64,000 nucleotides of DNA from Paenacidovorax monticola (GCF_014489595.1 NZ_CP060790.1:4615991-4679990); one strand, 5' to 3'; numbered from the stretch's first letter, positions 37,060 through 48,664 are shown. A program made the numbers and translations. The notes: a model not told the origin generated them from the sequence alone.

Positions 37060-37809
37060 ATGAAGGTCTTGGTCCCTGTCAAGCGCGTGGTGGACTACAA
37101 CGTGAAAGTCCGCGTGAAGTCGGACAACACGGGCGTGGACATCGCGAACGTGAAGATGAGCATGAACCCGTTTGACGAAATCGCCGTCGAAGAGGCCGTG
37201 CGCCTGAAGGAAAAAGGCATCGCCACCGAAGTCATCGCGGTGAGCTGCGGCGTGGCGCAGTGCCAGGAGACCCTGCGCACGGCGATGGCGATTGGTGCGG
37301 ACCGGGGCATCCTGGTGGAGACCGACGCCGAACTGCAGCCCCTGGCGGTGGCCAAACTGCTCAAGGCGCTGGTGGACAAGGAACAGCCCGGCCTCATCAT
37401 CCTGGGCAAACAGGCCATCGACGACGACGCCAACCAGACGGGCCAGATGCTCGCGGCGCTGGCGGAACTGCCCCAGGCCACCTTTGCCAGCAAAGTGGAA
37501 CTGGCTGCCGACAAAGTCAGCGTGACCCGCGAAGTGGACGGCGGCCTGGAAACCCTGGCGCTGACGCTGCCCGCCGTCATCACGACCGACCTGCGCCTGA
37601 ACGAGCCGCGCTACGTGACGCTGCCCAACATCATGAAGGCCAAGAAAAAGCAGCTGGACACCGTCAAGCCCGAAGAACTGGGCGTGGACGTGGCCCCGCG
37701 CCTGAAGACCCTCAAAGTGAGCGAGCCCGCCAAGCGCGGCGCCGGCGTCAAGGTGGCCGACGTGGCCGCCCTGGTGGACAAGCTCAAGAACGAAGCCAAG
37801 GTGATCTAA
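37060..37809 (+). CDS. etfB: Electron transfer flavoprotein beta subunit
   Basis: Carries electrons from acyl-CoA dehydrogenases to ETF-ubiquinone oxidoreductase. 249 residues. The family blocks are present: [15 protein letters not shown] at the start, [18 protein letters not shown], and the signature region [28 protein letters not shown] precedes the ATG. Twelve bases separate it from etfA. Confidence 0.97.
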   Translation: MKVLVPVKRVVDYNVKVRVKSDNTGVDIANVKMSMNPFDEIAVEEAVRLKEKGIATEVIAVSCGVAQCQETLRTAMAIGADRGILVETDAELQPLAVAKLLKALVDKEQPGLIILGKQAIDDDANQTGQMLAALAELPQATFASKVELAADKVSVTREVDGGLETLALTLPAVITTDLRLNEPRYVTLPNIMKAKKKQLDTVKPEELGVDVAPRLKTLKVSEPAKRGAGVKVADVAALVDKLKNEAKVI

Positions 37810-37821
37810 GGAGTTGATGGA

Positions 37822-38753
37822 ATGACCGCCCTCGTAATCGCAGAACACGACAACGCCTCCATCAAGGCCGCCACCCTCAACACCGTCACGGCCGCCAAGG
37901 CCTGCGGCGGCGACGTCCACGTGCTCGTGGCCGGCGACAACGCGGCTGCCGCGGCCGCGGCCGCGGCCCAGATCGCTGGCGTCGCCAAAGTGATCCACGC
38001 CGACGGCGCCAGCCTCAAGGACGGCCTGGCGGAAAACCTCGCGGCCCAGGTACTGGCCATCGCCGGCGGCTACAGCCACATCCTCTTCCCGGCCACGGCC
38101 AGCGGCAAGAACGTGGCGCCGCGCGTGGCCGCCAAACTCGACGTCGCGCAAATCAGCGACATCACCAAAGTCGACAGCCCGGACACCTTCGAGCGCCCCA
38201 TCTACGCGGGCAACGCCATCGCCACCGTACAAAGCGGCGACGCCGTCAAAGTCATCACCGTGCGCACCACGGGCTTCGACGCGGCGCCCGCCACGGGTGG
38301 CAGCGCAGCCGTGGAAACCGCCGCGGTGGGGGCCGACAGCGGCAAGAGCAGCTTCGTGGGCCGCGAAGTGACCAAGAGCGACCGCCCCGAACTCACGGCG
38401 GCCAAGATCATCGTCTCGGGCGGCCGGGCGCTGGGCAGCGCGGAGAAATTCAACGAAGTGATGACCCCGCTGGCGGACAAGCTGGGGCGGCCATAGGCGC
38501 GAGCCGGGCGGCGGTGGACGCGGGCTACGCGCCCAACGACCTGCAAGTGGGCCAGACGGGCAAGATCGTGGCGCCGCAGCTGTACGTGGCGTGCGGCATC
38601 TCGGGGGCGATCCAGCACCTGGCGGGGATGAAGGACTCCAAGGTGATCGTGGCGATCAACAAGGACCCGGAGGCGCCGATCTTCTCGGTGGCGGACTACG
38701 GGCTGGAGGCCGATCTGTTCACGGCGGTGCCGGAACTCGTCAAGGCGCTCTGA
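37822..38753 (+). CDS. etfA: Electron transfer flavoprotein alpha subunit, frameshifted
   Basis: FAD-binding partner of EtfB, about 310 residues. After a normal start ([19 protein letters not shown]) and the middle region [17 protein letters not shown], the frame stops at 38494-38496. Restoring one G to the GGGG run at 38484-38487 joins it to [20 protein letters not shown] and the FAD-binding C terminus ([39 protein letters not shown]), which is intact. Because ETF is conserved and the repair is exact, a sequence error is more likely than a real mutation. Confidence 0.95.
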
Positions 38754-38772
38754 ACGCGCACCACGTTGCTGG

Positions 38773-38799
38773 GGGCATCGCATGCGATGCCCTTTTTTT
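38773..38799 (+). terminator. Intrinsic terminator of etfBA
   Basis: GGGCATCG, loop CATG, CGATGCCC: a perfect eight-base-pair stem followed by seven T. It lies 20 bases after the etfA stop. Confidence 0.93.
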
Positions 38800-38831
38800 C
38801 GCCGAATTCTTCAATCAACTGACTTCCCAAC

Positions 38832-40622
38832 ATGAGCTACACCGCCCCCGTCAAGGACATGCTCTTCGCCATCGAACACCTGGCGAAGATCGATCAGGTT
38901 GCGCAGATTCCCGGCTTCGAGGACGCAGGCCTCGACACGGCCGCCGCCGTGCTGGAGGAATGCGCCAAGTTCAACGAGGGCGTGGTGGCGCCGCTCAACG
39001 TCGAGGGTGACAAGAACCCCTCTGCCTGGAAGGATGGCCAGGTCACGACCACGCCGGGTTTCAAGGAGGCGTTCCGCCAGTTTGCCGAGGGCGGCTGGCA
39101 GGGCCTGCAGCACCCGGCCGACTTCGGCGGCCAGGGCCTGCCCAAGACCATCGGCGCGGCTTGCGTGGAGATGCTCAACAGCGCCAACCTGAGCTTCGCG
39201 CTGTGCCCGCTGCTCACCGATGGCGCCATCGAAGCCCTGCTGACGGCGGGCAGCGACGAGCTCAAGGCCACCTACCTCGAAAAGCTGGTGACCGGCGAGT
39301 GGACCGGCACCATGAACCTGACCGAGCCCCAGGCCGGTTCCGACCTGGCCCTGGTGCGCACAAAGGCCGAACCCCAGCCCGACGGCACCTACAAGATCTT
39401 CGGCACCAAGATCTTCATCACCTACGGCGAGCACGACATGGCCGGGAACATCGTGCACCTGGTGCTCGCGCGCGTGGCCGGTGCGCCCGAGGGCGTGAAG
39501 GGCATCAGCCTGTTCGTGGTGCCCAAGTTCATGGTGGGCGCGGATGGCAGCCTGGGCGCGCGCAACGACGTGCACTGCGTCTCCATCGAGCACAAGCTGG
39601 GCATCAAGGCCTCGCCCACAGCCGTGCTGCAGTTCGGCGACCATGGCGGCGCCGTGGGCTACCTGGTCGGTGAAGAAAACCGCGGCCTCGAATACATGTT
39701 CATCATGATGAACGCCGCGCGCTACGCGGTGGGCGTGCAGGGCATCGCCGTGGCCGAGCGCGCCTACCAGAAGGCCGTGCAGTACGCCAAGGACCGCGTG
39801 CAGAGCCGCCCCGTGGACGGCAGCATCAACGCCAGCGCGGCCATCATCCACCACCCTGACGTGAAGCGCATGCTCATGACCATGCGTGCCTACACCGAAG
39901 GCTGCCGCGCCATGGCGAGCACGGCGGCAGCAGCCTACGACGCGGCCCACCACCACCCCGACGCGCAGGCGCGCAAGGACAACGCCACCTTCTACGAGTT
40001 CATGGTGCCGCTGGTCAAGGGCTACAGCACCGAGATGAGCCTGGAGGTCACGAGCCTGGGCGTGCAGGTGCATGGCGGCATGGGCTTCATCGAAGAGACG
40101 GGCGCGGCCCAGTACTACCGCGACGCCAAGATCCTCACGATCTACGAAGGCACGACGGCCATCCAGGCCAACGACCTCGTGGGCCGCAAGACGGCGCGCG
40201 ACGGCGGCCAGACGGCCAAGGCGATTGCCGCGCAGATCGAGAAGACGGAAGGCGAACTGCTCGCCAGCGGCACGGCCGAGGCCAAGGCCATGGCCCGGCG
40301 CCTGGCCGCCGCGCGCCAGGCCTTCGTCGACGTGGTGGACTTCGTGGCCGGCCATACCAAGGCCAGCCCCAACGCCGTGTTCTCGGGCAGCGTGCCCTAC
40401 CTGATGTTGGCGGGCAACCTCGTGGCGGGCTGGCAGATGGCGCGCGCCCTGCTTGTGGCCGAGCGGCTGTTGCAGGCGGGACAGGACGAAGCCTTCATGC
40501 GCGCGAAGATCGCCACCGCACGGTTCTACGCCGAGCACATCCTCGTGAAGGCCCCGGGCCTGCGCGACGCCATCGTGGAGGGCGCCGACAGCGTGACGGC
40601 CCTGGCGCTCGACGCATTCTGA
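38832..40622 (+). CDS. Acyl-CoA dehydrogenase (about 600-residue type with extra N- and C-terminal domains)
   Basis: FAD-dependent desaturation of an acyl-CoA, passing electrons to ETF, whose genes are immediately upstream. 596 residues. Motifs: MNLTEPQAGSDLALVRTKA, KIFITYGEHDMAGNIVHLVL, and YYRDAKILTIYEGTTAIQANDL with the catalytic glutamate in YEGTTAIQ. The extra N terminus (SYTAPVKDMLFAIEHLAKID) and C-terminal extension match the longer subfamily often adjacent to other beta-oxidation genes. Substrate chain length cannot be told. Confidence 0.95.
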   Translation: MSYTAPVKDMLFAIEHLAKIDQVAQIPGFEDAGLDTAAAVLEECAKFNEGVVAPLNVEGDKNPSAWKDGQVTTTPGFKEAFRQFAEGGWQGLQHPADFGGQGLPKTIGAACVEMLNSANLSFALCPLLTDGAIEALLTAGSDELKATYLEKLVTGEWTGTMNLTEPQAGSDLALVRTKAEPQPDGTYKIFGTKIFITYGEHDMAGNIVHLVLARVAGAPEGVKGISLFVVPKFMVGADGSLGARNDVHCVSIEHKLGIKASPTAVLQFGDHGGAVGYLVGEENRGLEYMFIMMNAARYAVGVQGIAVAERAYQKAVQYAKDRVQSRPVDGSINASAAIIHHPDVKRMLMTMRAYTEGCRAMASTAAAAYDAAHHHPDAQARKDNATFYEFMVPLVKGYSTEMSLEVTSLGVQVHGGMGFIEETGAAQYYRDAKILTIYEGTTAIQANDLVGRKTARDGGQTAKAIAAQIEKTEGELLASGTAEAKAMARRLAAARQAFVDVVDFVAGHTKASPNAVFSGSVPYLMLAGNLVAGWQMARALLVAERLLQAGQDEAFMRAKIATARFYAEHILVKAPGLRDAIVEGADSVTALALDAF

Positions 40623-40623
40623 G

Positions 40624-40690
40624 TTTGCTATTGAAATGAGATCTGCTGGCGCCTGACGATTGGGCGCTGCAGCCGGTTCTGGTTCACAAC
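40624..40690. repeat. Dispersed palindromic repeat (copy between acyl-CoA dehydrogenase and nitronate monooxygenase genes)
   Basis: TTTGCTATTGAAATGAGATC followed by a GGCGCCTGACGATTGGGCGC hairpin core. Similar in layout to the copies at 31704-31762 and 55966-56028. Confidence 0.5.
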
Positions 40691-40712
40691 GAAGAGAACG
40701 GAGACATATCCC

Positions 40713-41666
40713 ATGCCGCTGCCCCCCGTTTTGAAGAAGCTGACGCTGCCCGTCATCGGCTCGCCGCTGTTCATCATCAGCAATCCCAAGCTCGTGATCG
40801 AGCAGTGCAAGGCCGGCATCGTGGGCTCCATGCCCGCGCTCAACGCCCGTCCGGCCGAGCAGCTCGAGGACTGGCTGGCCGAGATCACGGAGACGCTGGC
40901 CGCCTACGACAAGGCCCACCCCGACAAGCCCTCGGCGCCGTTCGCGATCAACCAGATCGTGCACAAGAGCAACGACCGGCTCGAGCACGACATGCAGGTC
41001 TGCGCCAAGTACAAGGTGCCGATCATCATCACCAGCCTGGGTGCTCGCGAGGATGTGAACCAGGCCGTGCACGGCTGGGGCGGCGTGGTGCTGCACGACA
41101 TCATCAACAACAAGTTCGCGAAGAAGGCCATCGAGAAGGGCGCCGACGGCCTCATCGCCGTGGCGGCGGGCGCGGGCGGCCATGCGGGCGTGAAGAGCCC
41201 GTTCGCGCTGATCCAGGAAATCCGCCAGTGGTTCGACGGCCCGGTGGCGCTGTCGGGCTCCATTGCCTCGGGCGGCGCCGTGCTGGCCGCGCAGGCCATG
41301 GGCGCGGACTTCGCGTACATCGGCTCGGCCTTCATCGCCACGCACGAGGCGCGCGCCGTGGAGGCCTACAAGCAGGCCATCGTCGAGGGCAACTCCGACG
41401 ACATCGTCTACAGCAACCTGTTCACGGGCGTGCACGGCAACTACCTCGCGCCCTCGATCCGCGCGGCGGGGCTGGACCCCGAGAACCTGCCTGAGTCCGA
41501 CCCGAGCAAGATGAACTTCGGCGGTGGCGCGCAGAAGGCCTGGAAGGACATCTGGGGCTGCGGCCAGGGCATCGGCGCGATCACCGAGGTGACCAGCACG
41601 GCCGACCTCGTGGCGCGCCTGCGCCGCGAATACCAGACGGCGCGCAACCGCCTCGCGCTGAACTGA
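40713..41666 (+). CDS. Nitronate monooxygenase family protein
   Basis: FMN-dependent TIM-barrel enzyme of 317 residues that oxidises nitronates (formerly 2-nitropropane dioxygenase). Family blocks: LTLPVIGSPLFIISNPKLVI, AVAAGAGGHAGVKSPFALIQ with the GGHxG motif, ALSGSIASGGAVLAAQAMGA (FMN phosphate), and DFAYIGSAFIATHEA. Some members act as enoyl-ACP reductases or on other substrates, so the true substrate is open. RBS GGAG lies 10 bases before the ATG. Confidence 0.92.
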   Translation: MPLPPVLKKLTLPVIGSPLFIISNPKLVIEQCKAGIVGSMPALNARPAEQLEDWLAEITETLAAYDKAHPDKPSAPFAINQIVHKSNDRLEHDMQVCAKYKVPIIITSLGAREDVNQAVHGWGGVVLHDIINNKFAKKAIEKGADGLIAVAAGAGGHAGVKSPFALIQEIRQWFDGPVALSGSIASGGAVLAAQAMGADFAYIGSAFIATHEARAVEAYKQAIVEGNSDDIVYSNLFTGVHGNYLAPSIRAAGLDPENLPESDPSKMNFGGGAQKAWKDIWGCGQGIGAITEVTSTADLVARLRREYQTARNRLALN

Positions 41667-41696
41667 CAGGAAGCGGCAACCCCCTGAGCGGCTGCG

Positions 41697-41773
41697 CCGC
41701 TGCCCGTTGCCCCTTCTCTCGGCTGTGCCGGGAGGGCGGGAAGGGGGAAGGCCGCCCGCGCAACGGGCAGCGG
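41697..41773. repeat. 14-bp inverted repeat between convergent genes
   Basis: CCGCTGCCCGTTGC (41697-41710) and its exact complement GCAACGGGCAGCGG (41760-41773) are separated by 49 bases. A transcript could fold into a long hairpin, but no T tract follows. It may end transcription of both convergent genes or be a mobile palindromic unit. Confidence 0.6.
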
Positions 41774-41778
41774 GGTGG

Positions 41779-42621
41779 CTACTCCGTGCGCCGGAAGAAC
41801 GCGTCGAGTACGCTGAGCAGCGCCGGGAACTCCTGCCCGAAGCGCGCGCGGTTCACGAAATAGGCTTCGCAGGCCACGGCGAAGAATTCGGCCGGCGCCG
41901 TCGCGCCGTAGGCATCGAGCCAGGGCGGCTCTCCGCCGAAGCGTTCGGCCACGATCACGCGTTCGCGAAACGCCTCGTAGGCGGGGGCCCAGGCCGCGCG
42001 CCAGGCCTCGCGCGCCGCGCGTGCGCTCGTGGCGCCCAGGAATCCCGGCGGCAGTGGCGGATAGCCGTCGGCGCTGCCGTTGCGCATGTCGAGCTTGTGC
42101 ACGAACTCGTGCACCACCACATTGGCGCCGCGCGCGGCGCTGTGGCCGGCCTCGCTGACGGCCTGCCAGCTCAGCATCACGGGACCGCGCTCCATGGCCT
42201 CGCCCATCAGCACCTCGGTGTAGTCGTGCACCACGCCGGCCTCGTCCACGGCGCGGCGGCGCGCCACGGCATCGCCCGGCTGGACCACGATGCCCACGAA
42301 GTCGTCGTACCAGGCCAGGGCCTGGCGCGGCTCACCGAAATGCAGCAGCGGCAGGCAGGCCTGCGCGGCGATGGCCACCGCCATGGCGTCGGTCACCACG
42401 AGGCCGTGTGCGCCGGTGAATTCCTTGTGCTGCAGGAACAGTGCCGACAGCGCGCGCAGCTTGGCTTGGTCGTGCAGGGGCAGGGCGGCCAGGAAGGGGT
42501 AGCGGCCCAGCGTCTGCAGCCATAGCGTGGCGGAGATGTCGGGCACGGGCGCCACGGTGGCGCGCAGCCGGTTCCACAGGCGGGTGAGGGCGTGGGCGAG
42601 CGAAGGCGGGGCGGAGGGCAT
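41779..42621 (-). CDS. mtfA: MtfA-like zinc peptidase
   Basis: Cytoplasmic zinc metallopeptidase of the MtfA (DUF980) family, 280 residues; in E. coli MtfA is a glucose-sensing partner of Mlc with aminopeptidase activity. The zinc motif HEFVHKLD (HExxH) is at about residue 168, with the family context VILxxY-like VHDYTEVLMGEAMERGPVML before it and PAEFFAVACEAYFVNRARF (third ligand glutamate) after it. Start ATG at 42621. Five bases separate it from the lpxH stop. Confidence 0.92.
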   Translation of the reverse strand: MPSAPPSLAHALTRLWNRLRATVAPVPDISATLWLQTLGRYPFLAALPLHDQAKLRALSALFLQHKEFTGAHGLVVTDAMAVAIAAQACLPLLHFGEPRQALAWYDDFVGIVVQPGDAVARRRAVDEAGVVHDYTEVLMGEAMERGPVMLSWQAVSEAGHSAARGANVVVHEFVHKLDMRNGSADGYPPLPPGFLGATSARAAREAWRAAWAPAYEAFRERVIVAERFGGEPPWLDAYGATAPAEFFAVACEAYFVNRARFGQEFPALLSVLDAFFRRTE

Positions 42622-42626
42622 CCGCA

Positions 42627-43406
42627 CTACCTGGGGGCGAGGGCGATGCGTTCCAAGCCCGCCGTGGTGAGGCGCAGCACGTCGGCGCGCGGCGGCGTGG
42701 CGGCAAGGTCCCAGTCGCTTAGCACATGGCGTGCCAGGTCCGGGGCCAGCAGGTGGTCGGCCGGGCGGTGCGTGTGGCCGTGGACCAGTGCATGGGCCTG
42801 GGTGGCCTGCAGCCAGGCGATGGCGGCCGGGCCGTCCACGTCGGCATAGACCACGCCCGAGCGCTTGCGCGCCTCGCTCTGCTCCCGGATCCCCCGGGCC
42901 TGCGCGCGGCGCTCTGGCAGAGGCTGGGCCAGGAACTGCTGCTGCCATGCGCTGCTGCGAGCGACGGTGCGAAAGCGCTGGTATTCCACGTCATCCAGGC
43001 ACAGCGCATCGCCATGGGAGAGCAGCCAGCGCCGGCCCGCGAACTGCAGCACCGTGGGGTCGAACAGGCCCGTGACGCCGCAGGCGCGCAAAAAGGCCGG
43101 GCCTACCAGAAAGTCGCGGTTGCCGTGCAGGAAGAACAAGGCGCGCTGCTGCGCTGCTTCGCGCAGCACGGCCCCGCACTGGGCCTCGAAGCTGCCGGGC
43201 TCCTGCGCCGCGTCGTCGCCGACCCAGACCTCGAACAGGTCGCCGAGCATGAAGACCGCATCGGCCGGCGTTGCGGCGAGGTACCGTCGCCAGGCGGCGA
43301 AGGTCTCGCCTTCGCTGGGGTGCAGATGCAGGTCCGAAATGAAATCGACCGTGCGCCAGTCCGAAGGAGCGGCAAGCTCCTCGCACCGGGGCACGGCCGG
43401 GGTCAT
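42627..43406 (-). CDS. lpxH: UDP-2,3-diacylglucosamine diphosphatase
   Basis: Lipid A biosynthesis: cleaves UDP-2,3-diacylglucosamine to lipid X and UMP. 259 residues. Calcineurin-like metallophosphatase motifs: DFISDLHL, FMLGDLFEVWVGDD, FLHGNRDFLVG, LSHGDALCLDD and HALVHGHTHRPADH. ATG at 43406 chosen; a TTG at 43418 would add four residues. Part of a leftward run with the cyclophilin genes. Confidence 0.95.
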   Translation of the reverse strand: MTPAVPRCEELAAPSDWRTVDFISDLHLHPSEGETFAAWRRYLAATPADAVFMLGDLFEVWVGDDAAQEPGSFEAQCGAVLREAAQQRALFFLHGNRDFLVGPAFLRACGVTGLFDPTVLQFAGRRWLLSHGDALCLDDVEYQRFRTVARSSAWQQQFLAQPLPERRAQARGIREQSEARKRSGVVYADVDGPAAIAWLQATQAHALVHGHTHRPADHLLAPDLARHVLSDWDLAATPPRADVLRLTTAGLERIALAPR

Positions 43407-43421
43407 GGCGGATGCCAAGGT

Positions 43422-43928
43422 TTACAGCGCGACGGCCTTCTCGATGATCACATCGTCCTTGGGCACATCGTCATGGAAGCCCTTGCGGCCGGTCTTCACG
43501 CCCTTGATCGCGTCCACGATCTCGGTGCCCTTGACCACCTTGCCGAACACGGCGTAGCCCCAGCCCTGGGCCGAGGGGGCGGTGTGGTTCAGGAAGCCGT
43601 TGTCGGCCACGTTGATGAAGAACTGGGCCGTGGCCGAGTGCGGATCGCTGGTGCGGGCCATGGCCACGGTGTAGACGGCGTTCTTGAGGCCGTTGTTGGC
43701 CTCGTTCTGGATGGGGGCGTCCGTGGCCTTCTGCTGCATGCCGGGTTCGAAGCCGCCGCCCTGGATCATGAAGCCGGGGATCACGCGGTGGAAGATGGTG
43801 TTGTCGTAGTGGCCCTTCTTCACGTAGGCCAGGAAGTTCTCGGTGGACTTGGGCGCTTTCTCGGCGTCGAGCTCGAGGGTGATGACGCCTTGGCCGGCGA
43901 TGTGCAGTTCGACTTGGGGGTTGCTCAT
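43422..43928 (-). CDS. ppiB: Cytoplasmic peptidyl-prolyl cis-trans isomerase B (cyclophilin)
   Basis: Catalyses proline isomerisation during folding. 168 residues, no signal peptide. Cyclophilin motifs: [51 protein letters not shown] and [10 protein letters not shown], with the catalytic arginine in FHRVI. The next gene upstream encodes a closely similar periplasmic cyclophilin. Confidence 0.96.
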   Translation of the reverse strand: MSNPQVELHIAGQGVITLELDAEKAPKSTENFLAYVKKGHYDNTIFHRVIPGFMIQGGGFEPGMQQKATDAPIQNEANNGLKNAVYTVAMARTSDPHSATAQFFINVADNGFLNHTAPSAQGWGYAVFGKVVKGTEIVDAIKGVKTGRKGFHDDVPKDDVIIEKAVAL

Positions 43929-43958
43929 GGCAATGCTTTCAAAACAGGAAGAGAAGGA

Positions 43959-44540
43959 TCACTTCACCACGGTGGCCGAGGTGATGGTGACAGGGGTGGT
44001 GGGCACGTTCTGGTGCGGGCCCTTGTTGCCGGTGGACACGGCCTTGATCTTGTCGACCACCTCGGTGCCGCTCACCACCTTGCCGAACACGGCGTAGCCG
44101 TGGCCGTCGGGGTTGGGGGCGTTGAGCATGTCGTTGTTCTTCACGTTGATGAAGAACTGCGACGTGGCCGAGTTCGGGTCGCCCGTGCGGGCCATGGCGA
44201 TGGTGTAGGTGTCGTTCTTGAGACCGTTCTTGGCCTCCAGCGGGATCGGCGCCTTGGTGGGTTTTTGCTGCATGTCGGCCGTGAAGCCGCCGCCCTGGAT
44301 CATGAAGCCGTTGATCACACGGTGGAAGACCGTGCCGTCGTAGTGCTTGTCGTTCACATAGGCCAGGAAGTTCTCGACCGTCTTGGGCGCCTTGGCCGGG
44401 TCGAGCTGCACCACGATGTCGCCCATCGAGGTGGCCAGCTTGACCTTGGGGGCGTCCTGCGCCTGGGCGGGTGCTACCGAAAAAATAGCGGCCAGCGCAA
44501 AACTGGCAAGCGCCAGGGTCGAATTTCTTCTGGAAATCAT
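43959..44540 (-). CDS. ppiA: Periplasmic peptidyl-prolyl cis-trans isomerase A (cyclophilin)
   Basis: Periplasmic folding catalyst, 193 residues. Signal peptide [20 protein letters not shown] ending at AQA, then the cyclophilin domain with [33 protein letters not shown] and [18 protein letters not shown]. It shares long identical stretches with ppiB next door and probably arose with it by tandem duplication. Start ATG at 44540. Confidence 0.95.
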   Translation of the reverse strand: MISRRNSTLALASFALAAIFSVAPAQAQDAPKVKLATSMGDIVVQLDPAKAPKTVENFLAYVNDKHYDGTVFHRVINGFMIQGGGFTADMQQKPTKAPIPLEAKNGLKNDTYTIAMARTGDPNSATSQFFINVKNNDMLNAPNPDGHGYAVFGKVVSGTEVVDKIKAVSTGNKGPHQNVPTTPVTITSATVVK

Positions 44541-44653
44541 CCAATCACTCCTTGGTTGAACAAAGGGCCGCGCGGCGCGGCCCGGGTGCCGAGGGGGCGA
44601 CGTTACCACCGCGCAGCGCCGCCTGCGCGGCAAGGCCTGGGCCGAACAGGGTG

Positions 44654-45220
44654 TTACTTGCTGCCGCGGGGCGCGCGCTTGGCCGCTGGCGCCGGGGGCT
44701 GGAACAGCTCGCGCAGCAGTGCGAGCTTGGGGCGTACGCTGGCGCCGGCCGGGTCGAGTTGCTGGGCCTTGGCGTAGGACTGGTTGGCCAGGCGGGCGTA
44801 GACGTCGCCCAGGTTCTCGTGGGCGACGGCGTAGGCGGGGTTGTTGCGCACGGCCATCTCGAGCGCCGTGCGGGCCTTGTCGAGCTGGTTCTGGCTGGCG
44901 TAGATCACCGCCAGGTTGTTGTAGGGCTCGGGCAGCTCAGGGTATTCCTCGATGAGCTTGGTGAAGGTGGCCACGGCCTCGGCCTGCTGGCCGGCGTCGT
45001 TCTGCGCCACGCCCTTCAGGAAGCGCATCTGCGGATCGCGGGCCTTGGTGGCGTCGGTAGCCAGGTATTTCTCGGCGCGGGCCAGGGCCTCGGTGCTCTT
45101 GCCCAGGCGCAGCAACTGGTTGACATCGGCGTAGTCGTCGGCGTGCGCGGCGCCCGTGCCGATCAGGGCGGCCAGGGCCAGCAGGCGCAGGGCGGAGGTC
45201 AGTGCTTGGCGTGCAGGCAT
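44654..45220 (-). CDS. Exported TPR-repeat protein
   Basis: A 188-residue periplasmic protein with a signal peptide ([18 protein letters not shown]) and three tetratricopeptide-like repeats from about residue 30 to 165 (for example [20 protein letters not shown] and [20 protein letters not shown]). The C terminus is Pro/Ala/Lys-rich. TPR repeats mediate protein contacts; the partner is not known. Conserved upstream of cysS in related bacteria to my knowledge, divergently transcribed. Confidence 0.9.
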   Translation of the reverse strand: MPARQALTSALRLLALAALIGTGAAHADDYADVNQLLRLGKSTEALARAEKYLATDATKARDPQMRFLKGVAQNDAGQQAEAVATFTKLIEEYPELPEPYNNLAVIYASQNQLDKARTALEMAVRNNPAYAVAHENLGDVYARLANQSYAKAQQLDPAGASVRPKLALLRELFQPPAPAAKRAPRGSK

Positions 45221-45462
45221 GTGGGTGCTTTCGGGCCGGCCGGGGACGGCCCGGCGGCGGGGGCTTATACTGCGGCGGATTGTAGCTGAGGGGGTTGTCA
45301 TGCCGGTACGCTGTTGCCGCGGGTGATTTCTGGCACCGAGCCCGGTAGCGGGCCTGCCCTGCGGCCCCTCTGACGGGGCCCGCGCCCTGGCTGCAGGGAT
45401 TGGGGGCAGCGCCTGGCGCGGGCGCCCATGTCCCACACCCCATCCCCCGAGACTGACATCCC

Positions 45463-46839
<1,377 letters not shown>

Positions 46840-46895
46840 GGCAGGAATCATGGGTTTTCGAGTGATGGAAGCCGCACACGCGGCGAAGGCGGGCC

Positions 46896-47546
46896 ATGGC
46901 GGCTTCTAAGAAACCGTTGACGGCTCCCGTGGAGCCTGCGTACTGGGCCGAGGCCTGCAAGCACCTGGTCAAGAAGGACCGGGTGATGAAGCGCCTCATC
47001 CCGCAGTTCGAGGGCGCTGCGCTGCAGGTGCGCGGCGATGCGTTCAGCACGCTGGCGCGCAGCATCGTGGGCCAGCAGATCTCGGTGCAGGCCGCCCAGA
47101 CCGTGTGGGACCGCTTCGCCGCGCTGCCGCGCAGCATGACGCCGGGCGCCGTGCTCAAGCTCAAGGTGGACGACATGCGCGCCGCGGGCCTGTCGGCGCG
47201 CAAGGTGGACTACCTCGTGGACCTGGCGCTGCACTTCGCTGGCGGCAAGCTGCACGTCAAGGACTGGGAGGGCATGGAGGACGAGGCGATCATCGCCGAG
47301 CTGGTGGCCATCCGGGGCATCGGCCGCTGGACGGCCGAGATGTTCCTGATCTTCCACCTTATGCGGCCCAACGTGCTGCCGCTGGACGATGTGGGGCTGA
47401 TCAATGGCATCAGCCAGCATTACTTCTCGGGCGACCCCGTGAGCCGCAGCGACGCCCGCGAGGTGGCTGAGGCCTGGAAGCCCTGGTGCAGCGTGGCGAC
47501 TTGGTATATTTGGCGGTCGCTCGCGCCGCTGCCCGTCGATTACTGA
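46896..47546 (+). CDS. alkA: DNA-3-methyladenine glycosylase II
   Basis: Base-excision repair enzyme removing alkylated purines. 216 residues of the HhH-GPD superfamily, lacking the N-terminal extension of E. coli AlkA. Helix-hairpin-helix and catalytic region: [20 protein letters not shown] then [16 protein letters not shown], with the catalytic aspartate in [20 protein letters not shown] is also typical. Eighty bases upstream of accA. Confidence 0.95.
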   Translation: MAASKKPLTAPVEPAYWAEACKHLVKKDRVMKRLIPQFEGAALQVRGDAFSTLARSIVGQQISVQAAQTVWDRFAALPRSMTPGAVLKLKVDDMRAAGLSARKVDYLVDLALHFAGGKLHVKDWEGMEDEAIIAELVAIRGIGRWTAEMFLIFHLMRPNVLPLDDVGLINGISQHYFSGDPVSRSDAREVAEAWKPWCSVATWYIWRSLAPLPVDY

Positions 47547-47629
47547 CACAGGTTACACGCGGAAAACAGCGTCCGCGGCAGTTGGCGGTACCCCGGTCCA
47601 TTCGCGGGTGGCGCCCAAGGAGAATCAAG

Positions 47630-48610
47630 TTGGCGAAAAAGACCTTTCTGGATTTCGAGCAGCCTATTGCCGAGCTCGAATCCAAAATCGAAGAACTGCG
47701 CTACGTGCAGACCGAAAGCGCAGTCGACATCTCGGAAGAGATCGACCAGCTCAGCAAAAAGAGCCAGCAGCTCACCAAGGACATCTACAGCGACCTGTCT
47801 CCCTGGCAGATCACGAAGATCGCGCGCCATCCCGAGCGCCCCTACACGCTGGACTACGTGCGCGAGATCTTCACCGACTTCGTCGAGCTGCACGGTGACC
47901 GGCACTTTGCCGATGACCAGTCCATCGTCGGCGGTCTCGCGCGCTTCAACGGTAACCCCTGCATGGTGATCGGCCAGCAGAAGGGCCGCGACACGAAGGA
48001 GCGCGCCCTGCGCAACTTCGGCATGTGCAAGCCCGAGGGCTACCGCAAGGCCCTGCGCCTCATGAAGACGGCCGAGAAGTTCAAGCTGCCCGTGTTCACC
48101 TTCGTGGATACGCCCGGTGCCTACCCCGGCATCGACGCCGAGGAGCGCGGCCAGTCCGAGGCCATCGGCCGCAACATCTACGAGATGGCCCAGCTCGAGG
48201 TGCCCATCATCACCACCATCATCGGCGAAGGCGGTTCGGGTGGCGCGCTGGCCATCAGCGTGGCCGACCAGGTGCTGATGCTGCAGTACTCCGTGTACTC
48301 GGTCATCAGCCCCGAGGGTTGTGCTTCCATCCTCTGGAAGACCGGCGACAAGGCTCAGGACGCTGCGGAAGCGCTGGGCATCACCGCACACCGCCTCAAG
48401 GCCCTGGGCCTGGTGGACAAGATCGTCAGCGAGCCCGTGGGCGGCGCCCACCGCGACCACAAGCAGATGGCCGCCTTCCTCAAGCGTGCCCTGGGCGACG
48501 CCTGGCGCCAGCTGGCCGACCTCAAGACCCGCGACCTGCTCGAGCGCCGCTACGAACGCCTGCAGAGCTACGGCCGCTTCAACGACACCAAGGCCGACAG
48601 CAGCCGCTGA
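47630..48610 (+). CDS. accA: Acetyl-CoA carboxylase, carboxyltransferase alpha subunit
   Basis: Forms malonyl-CoA with AccD in fatty-acid synthesis. 326 residues, with [20 protein letters not shown] at the start and [40 protein letters not shown] and [11 protein letters not shown] as family blocks. The start codon is TTG at 47630, chosen because AAGGAG lies 8 bases upstream and the protein then begins as its homologues do. Confidence 0.96.
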   Translation: MAKKTFLDFEQPIAELESKIEELRYVQTESAVDISEEIDQLSKKSQQLTKDIYSDLSPWQITKIARHPERPYTLDYVREIFTDFVELHGDRHFADDQSIVGGLARFNGNPCMVIGQQKGRDTKERALRNFGMCKPEGYRKALRLMKTAEKFKLPVFTFVDTPGAYPGIDAEERGQSEAIGRNIYEMAQLEVPIITTIIGEGGSGGALAISVADQVLMLQYSVYSVISPEGCASILWKTGDKAQDAAEALGITAHRLKALGLVDKIVSEPVGGAHRDHKQMAAFLKRALGDAWRQLADLKTRDLLERRYERLQSYGRFNDTKADSSR

Positions 48611-48635
48611 GCGAAGGGCCCCGCGCGTCGCCTCC

Positions 48636-48664
48636 AACGGCTCCATCGGGGCCGTTTCTTTTTT
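48636..48664 (+). terminator. Intrinsic terminator of accA
   Basis: AACGGC and GCCGTT flank a nine-base loop that can add further G-C pairs, followed by TCTTTTTT. It begins 25 bases after the accA stop. Confidence 0.85.

Noticed and set aside
37822..38753. Programmed frameshifting in etfA (and likewise lysC)
   Set aside because: No slippery heptamer with stimulatory structure is visible and the family is not known for recoding; a missing base in a run explains it more simply.
38811..41435. Leftward 874-codon frame opposite the acyl-CoA dehydrogenase and nitronate monooxygenase
   Set aside because: His/Arg/Gly-rich shadow; the rightward genes are unmistakable.
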